A DNA stretch of 64,000 bases from Ailurus styani (GCA_002007465.1 LNAC01000776.1:122763-186762); one strand, 5' to 3'. Positions 24,125-35,596 are shown, counted from the stretch's first letter. The notes: generated by a model not told the origin, from the letters alone. A program made the numbers and translations.

Positions 24125-24660
24125 AGACTAGCTGCCATTATTGAGCACTTCCTCTTGGCCAGAGACAATGATGAACATTTCACAAGTTTTATTTGATCCT
24201 TACAAGTTAGCGGTAGCTTGGGTTTGAAATAAGAGTTCATTTTAAGGTTGAGGTACTGTAAAAACAGTAATCGATTCAATTCTTACATGTCCCAGGTGCT
24301 GTTTTTTTTTTTTAACATTTATTTATTTATTTATTTGACACAGAGAGAGAGAGAGATTACAAGTAGGCAGAGAGGCAGGCAGAGAGACAGGGAGAGGAGG
24401 AAGCAGGCTCCCTGCTGAGCAGAGAGCCCGATGCGGGCCTCGATCCCAGGACCCTGAGATCATGACCTGAGCTGAAAGCAGAGGCTTTAACCCACTGAGC
24501 CACCCAGGCGCCCCCAGGCGCTGTTTAAATAGTCTTATTTGAACTCATTTACTATTAACTTATTTGACCTAAGAGGGTATAAGTGACTTGCCCATTGTCA
24601 TACAACCCATAAGCAGATAGCTAGGAATTGAACCTAGTCCTGTCTGCCCAATGCTGAGGC
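24125..24660 (-). repeat. MIR SINE, probably split by a SINEC
   Basis: The first part (to about 24290) has 'ccattattgagcacttcctc' and 'tttatttgatccttacaag'. The second part (24526 on) has 'gtgacttgcccattgtcat' and 'agctaggaattgaacctag'. Together they give the antisense MIR order, with the SINEC at 24305-24512 between them. Confidence 0.65.
24305..24512 (-). mobile_element. SINEC, mustelid-type, young
   Basis: Poly(T), (ATTT)n, GA-rich block, 'gaagcaggctccctgctgag', 'gatcatgacctgagctg' and the mustelid-type head complement 'ggctttaacccactgagcc'. Flanking duplication 'cccaggtgctgtt' (24291-24303, overlapping the T run) and 'cccaggcgctgtt' (24513-24525), one mismatch. Confidence 0.94.
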
Positions 24661-25900
24661 CAGTTTGCCTGATCATTTACTTGGCCCCAGAAGGCTGATG
24701 TTTGGTCTGCCGTGTAAGTATTCAGGTGCAGAAGACACAGGAAGATTTTATTTCATTTCAGTCCCAGCCAAGTGCTGATATCATTGCCAGGTGAAGCAGC
24801 ATCTAGGTCCAGAGCAACTGTAGCAGCGTTGTCATTGGCTGCCATGATCCAATACTTACCCGTCTCTTTATGACATGTACCTGCGAGGTAGGGTCAGTGT
24901 GATCAGTGTTTTGTGAAGTTGGGTTTATGAATTTAAAAAAATCAAACCGAACAGGCTTTTATTAATAATAACACCAAAGTAAAGGAAAGTCCCTGTTGAT
25001 TTTCACTCCAGAGAGGAGTGGACGCTTCAGGCAAGTAAGCTTAGGAAGTAAGCTTAGGTTCTGTTGTCCCCGAGCTTCTGCAGTTAATCCTGGGCACGCC
25101 AGGGAAAACAGTTCCATTCCTTCTTGTTTAACATCTGCAGTGAGGATGTTTATCTTGAGGAGTGCTGCTGCATGGATATAAGAAATGCTGTTCCAGGTCT
25201 CTCATTTAATCTTGTATATTTAACCTTGGAGTCTTCATTCTGTTGTCTCTGTGACTTTGCAGAGCCCAAACGCTCTGTGCCTAGTTAATTTCCTGCAAAC
25301 AGAAACATTCCCAAAGGATTAATGCCCAGCTCTGTGGCAAGGCGGCCCCTCACTCCTGGGTGCTGAGTGTCCATCCATGCTGTGGGAAGCTCCCACCGAG
25401 ACATGTGGCTCGGGGGGCACAGCAACATGGTATGTGTGCGCCAGTCTCTGTGTCTCTTGGGAAGCAGAAGAGGGGGACTGACCGCTGCTGAAATCAATTC
25501 TGACAGCTCTCTAATCTTCTTTCTAATTGAAAGCTAGCATTGCAGGTGAGTCTTTGTGGTGCTGCTTGTAGAATTCACCTCCATCCCCCTCTGAGCTGCT
25601 AGGGCTTGCTTCTCCCACTGATGTCTGTGGGCTCTGTCTGGAAAGGGTTGAGACAGACAGCACACAGCCTGAGCAGCCCAGCAATTCCTAACCTAGGGAG
25701 GAAGAGTCAGCCCTCTCTTCCGTCGGTAGGAAAGTGTTCTCTGGCATTTGTGGTCACTTCTCAGTGTTAGAGCATCGGTAGGAAGATGAAGAGGACAAAA
25801 ACAAGATTAAAGAGCATGAGTGGAACCTGTTCTCTCTTTCACAAACGACGACCACTTGCTTTCAGAGTGCCTTCCAGATGGGCAAAGGAAATGAACAGAA
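24661..25900. other. Unrecognised sequence with a 13-bp tandem duplication
   Basis: No named repeat or exon. 'aagtaagcttagg' is repeated perfectly in tandem at 25033-25045 and 25046-25058. The 70-codon frame at 25285-25497 has no domain. Confidence 0.35.
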
Positions 25901-25929
25901 AGTGCTGAGAAGTTGAGACCACATGGCAA

Positions 25930-26680
25930 ATGGGGATTTTAAAAGTTCAGCTCATCGGCAATGAAGGCAGTACAAATTAGCCCCAAAATGAGATCCCACT
26001 TGTGTATCAATTTAACAAAGTTTTTGTTGTTGTTTGAGTCACTGGAGTAGAATAGTGTTGAAGGGGGTGGGGTGATCAGCACTGTCGTACAGTACTGTTG
26101 GGAACCCACATTAGTTCAAAATTTCTGGCAAGATATTATCAAAAGCCCCCAAAATAGTCATGCCCTTTCACTCGGGAATGTCACTTACAGGATTCCTTGC
26201 TAAGGAAATCATCCAAAAAAAAGGAAGAAAAAAAACCTGAAATGCTTAGGTATTTATAACAATGTTATTTTTTGAATTACAAATTGGAAATAAATATGTA
26301 GCAATAAGGTTATGAAACATTCTAGCAATAGGAGGCTGGAATATTAATATCCTCAAATAATGTACCCATTAAAAGTGTTGTTGACTAAGATTTTTATGAT
26401 ACGGGAAATACTTATGATAAATTAATAAGGGAGAATTGTGTATTTAGTTTCCCATTATTTTTTAAAATAATGCATACACACAGAAAAAAAGAAAAGAAAT
26501 ATACCAAAATGGTAATTATGGTTGTGTCTGGGTGGTGGGATTTTCTTTCCCTCTTAAAAAAAAAAATTCTGTGTATACTTAGCTTGTTTAACTCTGCTCT
26601 GTTCAGCATTAATTTAATTAATACTGATAAAGTGCCAATTATATATCAGCACAGATTTATTATAGCTCTATTTTAGAAGT
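25930..26680 (+). repeat. Old L1 (L1M type), ORF2 C-terminus plus 3' UTR, sense
   Basis: 'caaaatgagatcccacttg', 'tgttgggaacccac', 'ttctggcaagatattatc', 'ccctttcactcgggaatg', 'ttgctaaggaaatcatcc' and 'gtgtctgggtggtggga' occur in the order of an old L1 ORF2 end and 3' UTR on this strand. Stops and indels throughout. Confidence 0.78.
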
Positions 26681-26692
26681 ATTTTTATTTTT

Positions 26693-26871
26693 TTGAAGAT
26701 TTTATTTATCTATTTGAGAGAGAGAGAGCACAAGCAGGGGGAGCAGCAGGGAGAGGGAGAAGCAGGCTCCCAGCTGAGCAGGAAGCCCGACATGGGGCTC
26801 GATCCCAGGACCCTGAGATCATGACCTGAGCTTAAGTGTCTGCTTAACCGACTGAGCCACCCAGGTGCCCA
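26693..26871 (-). mobile_element. SINEC
   Basis: 'gaagattttatttatctat', '(ga)n', 'gagaagcaggctcccagc', 'gatcatgacctgagc' and head complement 'ccgactgagccacccaggtg'. A perfect long duplication starting 'agaagtatttttattttt' lies at 26675-26692 and 26872-26889. The intact duplication argues for a fairly recent insertion even though the head is of the older type. Confidence 0.95.
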
Positions 26872-27449
26872 AGAAGTATTTTTATTTTTGTGTATACCTG
26901 AGTTGATTGCACTTATTGAAAGCTGCTTTCTCAGGGCTCTCAGGGAAGTGTGAGTTTCTGCTGATGAGGACTAATGAATTCTCCTGTACTTGCTACAATA
27001 TGACAAAAGGAGAAATCATCATCATTCTCTGTGTCATTATTTTGTGGTCTCATGAACATTATGGACTCACGGTACCTGGAAAGAGGGCAGTGTGAAATGG
27101 TTCTAGAGGTGTCAAGAAAGTGCCAAGGAGATTATAAACAATGGGTATTAAAAATGCAAGAGCTACACAGAGCAACTTTTCCACTTGTGGGAAGGGGCAC
27201 TTATTTTTCAAATAAGGAAGGAATGTCAGGAGTGGGGACAAAAGGAAGGAGAGGGAGATAAAGAGCTTTCCCCATAAGCTCTGTATTCACACCGTGGCTT
27301 CGGATGATTGTCTTGGACCCTCTGGACAAGTGTGATTTTGAAACTGAGAGGCGGGTCAATGATTTTATATCTTACTGTAGATTGTAGATGTTATCTAGGT
27401 GGTACCTGGTAGTACAGTGGGGAAATGACTGTGTCATATCAAAAGGGTT

Positions 27450-27595
27450 TGTTGTGAGTGTCCATCTGGGTCTTGCTCTAAGCTTGGATGACTTCAACTG
27501 TTTGTGCCTCAGTTTCCTGATCCATAAGTTAGAGATTTGTAAAATGATCTTTGAGGTCCCTTAACTTCCAGTGATTTTGTTGCTTATCTGAAATA
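27450..27595 (+). repeat. MIR-class SINE fragment
   Basis: 'gtgcctcagtttcctgatcc', 'taaaatgatctttgaggtcc' and 'cttccagtgattttg' follow the MIR/MIR3 order. Confidence 0.6.
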
Positions 27596-27829
27596 TCTGG
27601 AGATCTGAATTTGGCCAGGGAAGGAACTAAGCCTTATTGTGCTAATAGCCCTGTGGGTTAGTGTGTTTCTCTTGGCCTAGGTTGAACTGTGGTTGGGTGC
27701 CTGAACAAGCAAACTCACCTCTGCTTGAGGATCCGTGAGGATCTTTCCTGAGATGTTGGAAGGGATTTTGATAGCTTTGCACATGGTTAGAAGCAAAAAT
27801 AAATGTACTGATAAAATTAGCTATCATAT

Positions 27830-28010
27830 ATCAATTGCCATGCCATGTCACATTGAATCCTCATAGCTCCCCTGTGGCGGGTATACCATTAGACTCATTT
27901 TACAGAGACCTGGAGAGGCTAAAAGGTCACGGCAAGTTGCTTAGCTGGTTACTTAGGCGTTAAAGAGTAGAGTCTAGATCTAGCTGATTCCAAGATCTGT
28001 CCATTTAATC
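27830..28010 (-). repeat. MIR SINE
   Basis: 'cattgaatcctcatagctcc', 'gactcattttacagagacc', 'aagttgcttagctggttac' and 'gattccaagatctgtcc' are antisense MIR. Confidence 0.7.
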
Positions 28011-28764
28011 TTCATCCATGTTCCTTCTCTCTCTTGTTTTACTGCCATCATCAGTGAAATTCACAAAACAGCCCAAGGCTCAAGTAACTCAAAACAGTGG
28101 GACAAAATGGTGGCCGTAGGCAGTGATATACCTGTACCATGTTTGTTTGGCCTATGTAGGTTTTCTTAAAGAATGGGATCAGTCCCGAACATTTATAAAT
28201 TGGTGATTTCACACTGGGCTCACAGCATTGCGAGGCTTGTTGGAACTCTGTACCTGGGGCCCCTTTCAGATGGGGCATTTGCTGTGCAGTTTGCTGCCTA
28301 CCCACCTGACCTGCCTCTCTTATTTACATTTAGTTCTCAGGTTGAAAGAAAAACTCAACTTTCTGAATGATGCAGAAATGGGACAGCCAGTTCCCAAATG
28401 ATTATAATCCAACCACAGCTACAATAGAATTGAAAGCTCTACAGATGTAAATACCTCCCCCTTTGAAAGTAACTGAATACCATGTCTGAAAATAAAAATG
28501 TGCAAAACAATGAGTTATCAGGTACACACTGTGCAAAAGAAGTCTCTTATGCCTACAAAAGGCTTTACCAGAATATTCTGTAAAATGATGAGCTCATTTA
28601 AATTACTTTTTTTTTTTTTTTAAATAAAGACTAAGTGCTGCTTCCTAGAAATGCCCCTGCTACAGAGCGAAGTTTCCCTGTATTGAAATAGCTTTTATCT
28701 GCTCCAGGCACTGCGGCTGCTAAGGCAATGTCGGGGGTGGAGTGGTAGCAGTGTGGATGGGTGC

Positions 28765-28905
28765 TGGCATTGCTTAATGATTTTAGAGTCTGAGAAGCCT
28801 GGGTTCAAGCCCTAGCTCTTACTTGTGCATGCTGTGCATGTTTGGGACACCTGTTCAATCTCTTTGAGCCTCAGTATCTTTTTTTTTTTTTGTAAAATGG
28901 ATCAT
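28765..28905 (+). repeat. MIR SINE
   Basis: 'agtctgagaagcctgggttc', 'aagccctagctcttacttg', 'tttgagcctcagtatc' and 'tgtaaaatggatcatttg'. A T-run (28880-28891) interrupts the copy. Confidence 0.72.
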
Positions 28906-28999
28906 TTGAGGCTGAAGGAGCATACGTGCATATACACATATACATTATTATATGTTTATTATTATTATCTCTATCACTTAAACATGGTGCGTGGCACAT

Positions 29000-30250
29000 T
29001 GAAATAATCTAATTATAGTTATTATTGTTTTTCTCTTTAATCTTTGAGGAATCCCATTTTTATCTCTCTTCATCCTGACCTCGTCATTTCCTAATATTTC
29101 TTGAAAAGCCTTGTAACATCAGAAAGACCAGTGCCCTAAAGTAGGTGACTTTCCTTCCAGTGAAAGCAAGAGCGGGCATTAATTACCTGATTTCAGAAAG
29201 AAGAATGAAAGAACCACCTGTGTGATGGTGTTTGGAAGTAACGCCGGCCATTGGATGAGGTTGCTCGGGGGTGAGCACCTGTGCAGGGCCACGAAGAGCC
29301 CGGGGTGGGCTCAGCTTCTAGGGTTTGGGCTGCTCTGAGGGCGCTCCCTCCTGAGACGGGCTTGCTTCCAAGTTGTTATCCCATTAATTCTTCTGTGTGG
29401 GAAGTAGATGCCAAGTGTCATTACTTGGATGGAGGAAGATAAGTAGTGGGACCTCATTCTGTCCCTTCACCTCTATTTTTCACACCCTCTACTTTGCAGT
29501 CCTCACACTGTTTCCTGTCACTCTTGTCATTTCCCCCTTACTGCTCTGTGCAGCTGGAAGGAAAGGGCCCTCTGCAGAACTAAGTAGCAGAGCTAATTCT
29601 CTCTTTGTGTCTCGTGCTAAGGACTTGAGTGCCCCATTCCTTACTACTTTGTGGCAGACACTGCCTATCTTCTCCGAACATCCATTCTGCCAGTCTACTT
29701 CCATGCTGAAATTTAGGAGGCTACACGACAAAGACTACATTTCCTAGCGTCCCTTGCAAACAGGTGGAGTCACGGCCATTAGGTATCACGATTGGATGAG
29801 GGAGCCTACTGGGTCACAACCTCAGACGGAGGCGGCAAGCCCTCCTCTCCTCCTTCGTCTCCCACTTCCCAGCTCCAGGGATGTGGCCATGGAGGCAGTG
29901 AGGCATCACTGACTTGTGATGACAGCAACACTGTAAAGATGGGGGCATAACCAAGGAGGGGGAGGCTGGTTCCCTGAACCCATGGAATCTCTGCATCAGC
30001 CCTAGTCTGCAGAGCCTCAGACTGTTAACCAAGAGGGAAATGACCCGTCTCTTGGTTAAGTCACTGTTGGCTTGGTCTGTGCAATGACTGACAGACTAGG
30101 ATCCTGACAGAGGAGCGTGTACACACATGACGAGAGATTTTGTGGCGATCCATAACTGTCATGGCTGGAAGCTGCTGTTGGTGCATCCTGAGAGCTTTGG
30201 GCTATATGTGGCTTGATCTCCGAGGCACTGTCAAAGACTAGGTGGGAGAG
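29000..30250. other. Unrecognised sequence including a probable ancient repeat
   Basis: From about 29720 to 30070, 'gactacatttcctagcgtc', 'ccttgcaaacaggtggagtc', 'gaggctggttccctgaaccc' and 'ggttaagtcactgttggc' resemble an old mammalian repeat that I cannot name. The 116-codon frame at 29397-29747 has no recognised product. Confidence 0.4.
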
Positions 30251-30254
30251 GTGG

Positions 30255-30445
30255 GAATTAGGGAAATCTGGACTTGAATCCTGGCTTTGTACTTTATTAG
30301 CTGTGTGACCTTGAGCAAATTAAACTTCACTTTCCCTACTTGTAAAATGAGATAATTGTGCCTACCTCATAAAGTTGTATTTTTGTAAAGCCCTTCGCCA
30401 GTTGCCTAGAACGTATAAATGGGCATTTACATCTCATGGGGTTTT
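30255..30445 (+). repeat. MIR SINE
   Basis: Good sense copy: 'tctggacttgaatcctggc', 'tagctgtgtgaccttgagc', 'tacttgtaaaatgagataat', 'gtgcctacctcataaagttg', 'gttgcctagaacgtataaat'. Confidence 0.85.
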
Positions 30446-30763
30446 CCTCAGCAAATAATACAGAGATAGTTTCTGTATGACCAGGAAATCAGTAGGTGTC
30501 TGTAGGGTGATGGGTGTTGATCGGAAAATAAGTCATCATTCATTGCTTGATTGTGATGACTGTAACAAGACCCCCACAATCAGGCCTCTCAGTGCTCCTC
30601 TGCCTCCTTTTATCCAATGTTTGCTTCATGCAGAGCTGCCTGAAATGTTATTATATTAAATTGTGAATTGGTTATATGATTTTTTTAATCTTACCGTATT
30701 CTTTCATAAGAAGAATATGAAAGTCTTAACTTCTTTGTATAAGAAGTTAGGACATTCTTATTT

Positions 30764-30977
30764 AATTTTATTTCTTTAAAGATATATTTATTCATCAGAG
30801 AGAGCAAGTGTGCGAGCATACATGAGTGGGGGAAGGGTAGAAGAAGAGAATCTTCAAGCAGACTCCCCTCTGAGCAAGCACCCTGACACAGGGCTCTATC
30901 CTGTGACCCATGAGATCATGACCTGAGCTGAAACCAAGAGTAGGAAGCCCAACTGACTGAGACACCCAGGCACCCTG
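30764..30977 (-). mobile_element. SINEC, older subfamily
   Basis: 'ctttaaagatatatttattc', 'gagagcaagtgtgcgagc', 'caagcagactcccctctgag', 'gatcatgacctgagctg' and head complement 'ctgactgagacacccaggc'. Flanks 'gacattcttattt' and 'ggcattctcattt' form an imperfect duplication (30751-30763 and 30978-30990). Confidence 0.9.
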
Positions 30978-31289
30978 GGCATTCTCATTTTAAAGCAAAA
31001 TGTCTGTAAACACATTTGAATTGTACCTCACTGATTTTGTTTTGTTAAGTGATGGTATGCCAAGTCTTCTCAGTTTGGGTCAGCAGTAAGTATTTCTACC
31101 TCTAGGAAGGAGGGATAGGCTCTTCAGTATATTCCTCAGTGTTCTGTAGGCATAACTTAGATAACAGTTGTCATGATGTCTGACCTGTTGGGATGACAGT
31201 CCCATTATTTTGTTCAACTGGATAGTGATAAATATCTCCTGGTAGATGACCTTCAGGTTAGTACACCTGTCCAGTGTTTGCAGAAAGTA

Positions 31290-31475
31290 GAGACTCTAGG
31301 GATTGGAGTACAAATTTTGAAGTTAGACCATCTGGGGTCACATACCAGCTCTGTGCTTATTACCTCTGTGACTTCAGCAAACTTAAATCTCTGGGCCTCA
31401 GTTTCTACATCTATAAAATGGGGAAAAGAATATACATTTCAAGGGATTGTTAGGATAAAGTAAGTTATTGTTGTA
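31290..31475 (+). repeat. MIR SINE
   Basis: 'gaagttagaccatctggggt', 'gtgacttcagcaaacttaaa', 'ctctgggcctcagtttctac' and 'atctataaaatggggaaaag' in sense MIR order. Confidence 0.82.
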
Positions 31476-32084
31476 GACTCTAGGTTCTCAAGTATTTTCC
31501 TTTCTTAATCCCCCAGAAGACTTTATGTATCACCCTTGTTACTCTCAGCCATGATCATTTAATGTGCGTTGCCTAATTAATCATGAGTTAAGAGGATACG
31601 TGTAACTTCCCAGCATGCTTTGCCAGGTTTTCATGTCCTCCCACCATAAGTCTGGCAGTGGTCCTGATAGAGGCTGCTGAACTCCGGAGAGGAGACCATG
31701 GGGCAGAGCCACAGCCCATGGAGATAGCCCAAGGGAGAGGGAAACCTCTGTGATTGTAAGCAGTGAGCTACTGGCATCACGGGTTATCATGCTACAAACG
31801 CTCCTGTCCTTACCAATGTGTGTAAAAGCCCTTCGCTTGGTGCCTGGCATGTGTTCAGTCTTCAGCCAACATTAGCTTATGCAATGATCTGTCCCCTTGC
31901 CTTGCATTTGTCCAGTTGCTGGCCCCACTACTAACTTTTTTTAAACTTCTTCAGTCTTTTGCTCACATTACAGTAAGGCATGGAAATGTCACTGGCACTG
32001 GCTAGTTTGTTCCCAAAGTTCAAGAATAGAACAACCAAAACATTATAAGGAAAGGTGCATTTAGCATGAACAGATTCTGTACTC

Positions 32085-32190
32085 TTGGTCAGGGCTTGGT
32101 AACTGCCGGTTTGAGGGCCAAATCTGGCACGCTTCCTATTTTTGTAAAATCTGTAAGCCACGAATGGTTTTTGCATTTATAAATGGTTAG
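32085..32190 (+). repeat. DNA-transposon-like remnant (hAT class suspected)
   Basis: 'ggcttggtaactgccggttt', 'gagggccaaatctggcacgc' and 'ctatttttgtaaaatctgta' resemble a well-known mammalian element ('ggccaaatctggcccgc...tgtttttgtaaataaagttt'). Better and weaker relatives occur at 42495 and 53710. I am not sure of the family name. Confidence 0.5.
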
Positions 32191-32394
32191 GAAAAATGAA
32201 AACAAGGCAAATGCTTTGAGACATATGAAAATTATATGAAATTCAAATGTCAGTACCCATAAGGTTTTGTTTAAACACAGCCATGTCCTTTTGTTTAGGT
32301 GTTGTCTGGTTTAGCCAGGTTACCTTCCTACTTGGTCTCAATGACCTAGTCTTTACATTATCATAAGATTATTTTAAAAACCTGAATAAACTAA

Positions 32395-32480
32395 TATATG
32401 TATATATATGTGTGTGTGTATATATATACACATATATATGTGTGTGTGTGTGTATGTATATATATATATATATATATAAA
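32395..32480 (+). repeat. (TA)n/(TG)n composite microsatellite
   Basis: Alternating TA and TG dinucleotide runs, ending in about 22 bases of pure TA. Confidence 0.9.
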
Positions 32481-32489
32481 CATTGCATT

Positions 32490-32768
32490 CCAAAAATAAG
32501 AAACTATGATATGCTCTTAAGTGGTAAGTGGGGGAAACCTATATAACAGAGTGCCATTTGAAATCATTTTGTTGTTGTTGTTTTAATGTGTTGCTGAAAA
32601 AATTACTTGAAATATATAACTAAAATCTTAGGTGATCCTGGGTAGTGGGGTTACTGACGACTTTTATGTTCTACACATATGTGCGTTTGGGTGTTTTCTA
32701 TTTGAGTCTTATGCATTGAGGATATAATCAGAGAAGTTATTTTAAATTAACAAAAGGGTAAGAATATA
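32490..32768 (+). repeat. Old L1 3' UTR fragment, sense
   Basis: 'ggtgatcctgggtagtgggg', 'cttttatgttctacacat', 'ttttctatttgag' and 'tataatcagagaag' match the far 3' UTR and A-rich end of L1M-type elements. The carnivore L1 tail that follows appears inserted at its end. Confidence 0.55.
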
Positions 32769-32769
32769 A

Positions 32770-32956
32770 TACAAGATAGAAGGAGCCGAGGGTGGGGGGA
32801 TGGGTGAAACAGGTGATGGAGAGGAAAGAGGGCACTTGTGATGAACCCCAGGTGTTGAATGGAAGTGTTGAATCTCTAGCTTGTACCACTGAAACTAATG
32901 TTACACTGTATGTTAACTCACTGGAATTAAAATTAAAACTTAAAGAATTTCGACCA

Positions 32957-33007
<51 letters not shown>

Positions 33008-33008
33008 T
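32770..33008 (+). mobile_element. Carnivore L1, 5'-truncated 3' end with CA-rich tail
   Basis: 'ggggggatgggtgaaacagg', 'tgatggagaggaaagagg', 'ggcacttgtgatgaacccc', 'ggtgttgaatggaagtg', 'ctgaaactaatgttacactg' and 'atgttaactcactggaatt' match the carnivore-lineage L1 3' UTR. A tail follows in which the A-run is replaced by (AC)n. Flanks 'aaaagggtaagaatata' (about 32753-32769) and 'aaaaggagtggaaataa' (about 33009-33025) form a plausible imperfect duplication. Confidence 0.78.
32959..33003 (+). repeat. (AC)n microsatellite, about 22 units
   Basis: About 45 uninterrupted bases of AC at the 3' tail of the truncated L1. Long and pure, so probably length-polymorphic. Confidence 0.97.
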
Positions 33009-33025
33009 AAAAGGAGTGGAAATAA

Positions 33026-33960
33026 CTCCATTTATCCCATTGAACAGTGTGTTGGATCTCTCAGACTCTGGTCCCACATTGCCCTGAAAAGAAAGGTTCT
33101 GTTCCAGAGAATGTCTCCTTCCAAACCCGTTCCATTATTTTCTCTGCCACCTGGAAACAGAAGCATCCTGCTTTTCCCATGCATTTTGAGTCTTGTCTCC
33201 TGAGCCTGGCATCACCTGTATGCTTTGGAGATTGTGCTTAGACTTGGTGACTTCCTAGAACTGCCCTCCGCCCCCAACTCCCAGATGCTGCCCAACCTGT
33301 GGATTCAGCGGTGGCTGGCAGACATGCCTATTCTGACTTGTGAAACTGTTCTGGCTGGTTCTGCTTTTTTGAGAGCATCCTTCCAGGACTCCATGCCAGG
33401 ACTGCCAAGTTCCTACAACCTTTGGCTTTGAACATGAGGTGTTATCCACAGAGGTATTTGCATGGGTTGCTGAAAAGAGTGTTGGTGTGGACTTTTCAGA
33501 GGGAGCAGACTTCCCCGCTGGGGGGCAACCCTGGACTTTGGGAGAAGGAGTGCCAGCTGTCGGAGCCATCTGGTCCAGCCCTGGACTCATCGCTCCCATA
33601 CAGGTGGCCTCCCCAGTCTTGCAGGAGGCACCCTTTTTATAAGTGGCATAGTTCTTGAGCCTCCAAGATGAATGTGGCTCATACAATTCCTCCTTTGTTC
33701 TCCAGGGCCTGGGCAGACCAAATGCTCTCCAGAAGGCATCTCAGCAGGTGTCCTTGGGTGCGTGTGCTTTATTTAGGCCTCCTTAAGCTACAGCACTTAG
33801 TGGACAGCCTATGGAGAAATGTCGCAAACAAAAAGAAAAAAATCCAAAAACACTGTGTTATTCAAGTCCATCAAGTCTACCAACTGGTTCGCTGTTGTGC
33901 ATCCCTGGGTCACACTGTGCTTTTGTTCCCAGGACAAAAATCAGGCAGAAGTGATATAAC
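33026..33960. other. Unrecognised sequence with a long chance-like open frame
   Basis: A 143-codon minus-strand frame (33686 down to 33255) and a 100-codon plus-strand frame (33668-33970) overlap several other frames here. The first is rich in Ser/Thr/Pro/Gly/Gln with no domain, signal or repeat pattern. I do not call it a gene. An eroded repeat origin is possible. Confidence 0.35.
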
Positions 33961-33964
33961 TGGT

Positions 33965-34195
33965 GGTTAAACACTCAGGTCAGAGTCAAGTGCATCTGAA
34001 TTCTGGTTGTGGTACTGTCGTAAACTTGGTCATGGTTCTTCATCTCAGTGGATTTTCTTTCCCTGACTGGTAAGAGGAAACTGTGAAAGAGCACCTACTT
34101 TGTGGTGTTAGGAATAACAGCTGAAGTGTGATGTGATGGAGAGTGTCATGTGTGCACACAGTAAGTGCATAGGCGTTTTGATTATGTATCTGTTC
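33965..34195 (+). repeat. MIR SINE
   Basis: 'ggtggttaaacactcaggtc', 'gcatctgaattctggttgtg', 'ttcttcatctcagtgga' and 'gtgcacacagtaagtgcat' follow sense MIR. Confidence 0.72.
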
Positions 34196-34419
34196 ATTGG
34201 CTCAGGTAGCCCTTGGAGCTGGTGCAAAGGCCCTATTTGTATCTGTCATCCATGCGAGCAGTGTTCCTTTTCTAAGAAACTGTAATGCCCACAGTTGAGT
34301 TTGGGAACAAGGGACAGGTGTTACTTTCGTATCTATTTGTAAAATCTTTCTCAAATCCAGAACTTCCTTACCATCCTCCTGTTTCACCAAGGGAATAAGA
34401 ATACTGTTATTAATCATAA

Positions 34420-34632
34420 TAATAACAGCAACAAATATTCAGAACTAGGCACTGTGGTAAGCATTGTACACTATTAGTCTTCATAATACCTACACAAAGT
34501 TCAGATTTTCATTTACCCCCTTTGGCAGGTTAGGGAACTGAGGCACAAAGAGTTTTAGTAACTTGCCCAAGGTTGGGCAATTAATAAATGGCAGAGCTGG
34601 GATTCATGGGTAGACCAGCTGGTTCTGGACCC
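34420..34632 (-). repeat. MIR SINE, well preserved
   Basis: 'aactaggcactgtggtaagc', 'attgtacactattagtcttc', 'gggaactgaggcacaaagag', 'taacttgcccaaggttgggc', 'ggcagagctgggattcatgg'. One of the clearest MIR copies in the window. Confidence 0.9.
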
Positions 34633-34805
34633 CTGGCTCCCAACCACCACATGAAGGACTTCCCAGAGAGTGACCATTTGGAAGTTTCCCCATTGAATTT
34701 AGCCTGCTTCTGTCAGAAGAACCAAGCAATAATAGTTGAGCACCTTCAAAGCAAAGCTTCACAGTGACCTTGGAAGGAAATGAATCATACTTCTTCCTTG
34801 AGTGC

Positions 34806-34840
34806 TTCTGAAAACAAAAACAAAAACAAAAACAAAAACT
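34806..34840 (+). repeat. (AAAAAC)n simple repeat
   Basis: Five to six tandem 'aaaaac' units. Confidence 0.9.
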
Positions 34841-35042
34841 CTCACGACATCTGTGAAATGCCAAACAAAATGAATCAGATTTTTTTTCTTTTTGTAGGAA
34901 GGTAAACTCTTCAGGTAGCTGAAGATAATAATTCAGTGAATTTTTAAGTTGAGAAATATAAACATCTTTCCTACTAAATCTTTGTGCTTCCATTTTTCAA
35001 CTTGTCGAGAGTGAAGGATTTCACTAGAGAATTTTCTAAGGC

Positions 35043-35262
35043 AAAGTTTCTCCACCTTGGCACTGTTGACATTTTGAGTCTGCTAGTTCTTGCTTTGGGG
35101 CTTATCCTGTGCGTGATGGGGTGTTTAACAGCATCCCTGGCTTCTAGATGACCTTCCAGATGCCAGAAATAACTTCTCCTCCCAGTTGGACAAAGAAAAA
35201 TGTTTCCAGAGATTCCCCACTGTCCCCTGGGGAGTGGAATTGCCATTGGTTGAGAACTGCCA
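35043..35262 (+). repeat. MER20-like hAT nonautonomous DNA transposon
   Basis: 'agtttctccaccttggcact', 'gttgacattttgagtctg', 'gtgtttaacagcatccctgg', 'cttctagatgaccttcc', 'tgtttccagagattccc', 'tgtcccctggggagtgg' and the terminal 'ggttgagaactgcca' match MER20 in order. The length of 220 bp agrees with the family's roughly 219 bp. Confidence 0.85.
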
Positions 35263-35396
35263 CTTTGAAGTCCCCACTAAACTCATCTTGGAATTTGACT
35301 TCTGTCGCTTGCACAGCCGGGCAGTGTGGCCATGGACATGTCCTATGAACCGTCTCAGCTCTGGTTTCCTCACCTGCATCCGGAAGGGCACATTGA

Positions 35397-35596
35397 GGGC
35401 ACCTGGTTGGCACAGTTGGTTACACACCTGACTCTTGGTTTTAGCTCAGTGCACAATCTCAGGGTCATGGGCTCGAGCCCTGTGTTGGGCTCCGAACTTA
35501 GTGGGGATGTGCTCAAGAGTCTCTCTCTTTCTCTGCCCCTCCCGCTCATGCTCTCTCTCTGAAATAAATAATCTTTAAAAAAAAAAAAAGAAAAAA
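35397..35596 (+). mobile_element. SINEC, plus strand, older-type head
   Basis: 'cacctggttggcacagttgg', 'acctgactcttggttttagc', 'gggctcgagccctgtg', CT-rich tail and poly(A) 35577-35589. Flanks 'gaagggcacattga' (35383-35396) and 'gaagggcacgttga' (35597-35610) differ at one of 14 positions. Confidence 0.93.

Noticed and set aside
33255..33686. 143-codon minus-strand frame
   Set aside because: Low-complexity Ser/Thr/Pro/Gly/Gln composition, no recognised domain, and several competing frames on both strands over the same bases.
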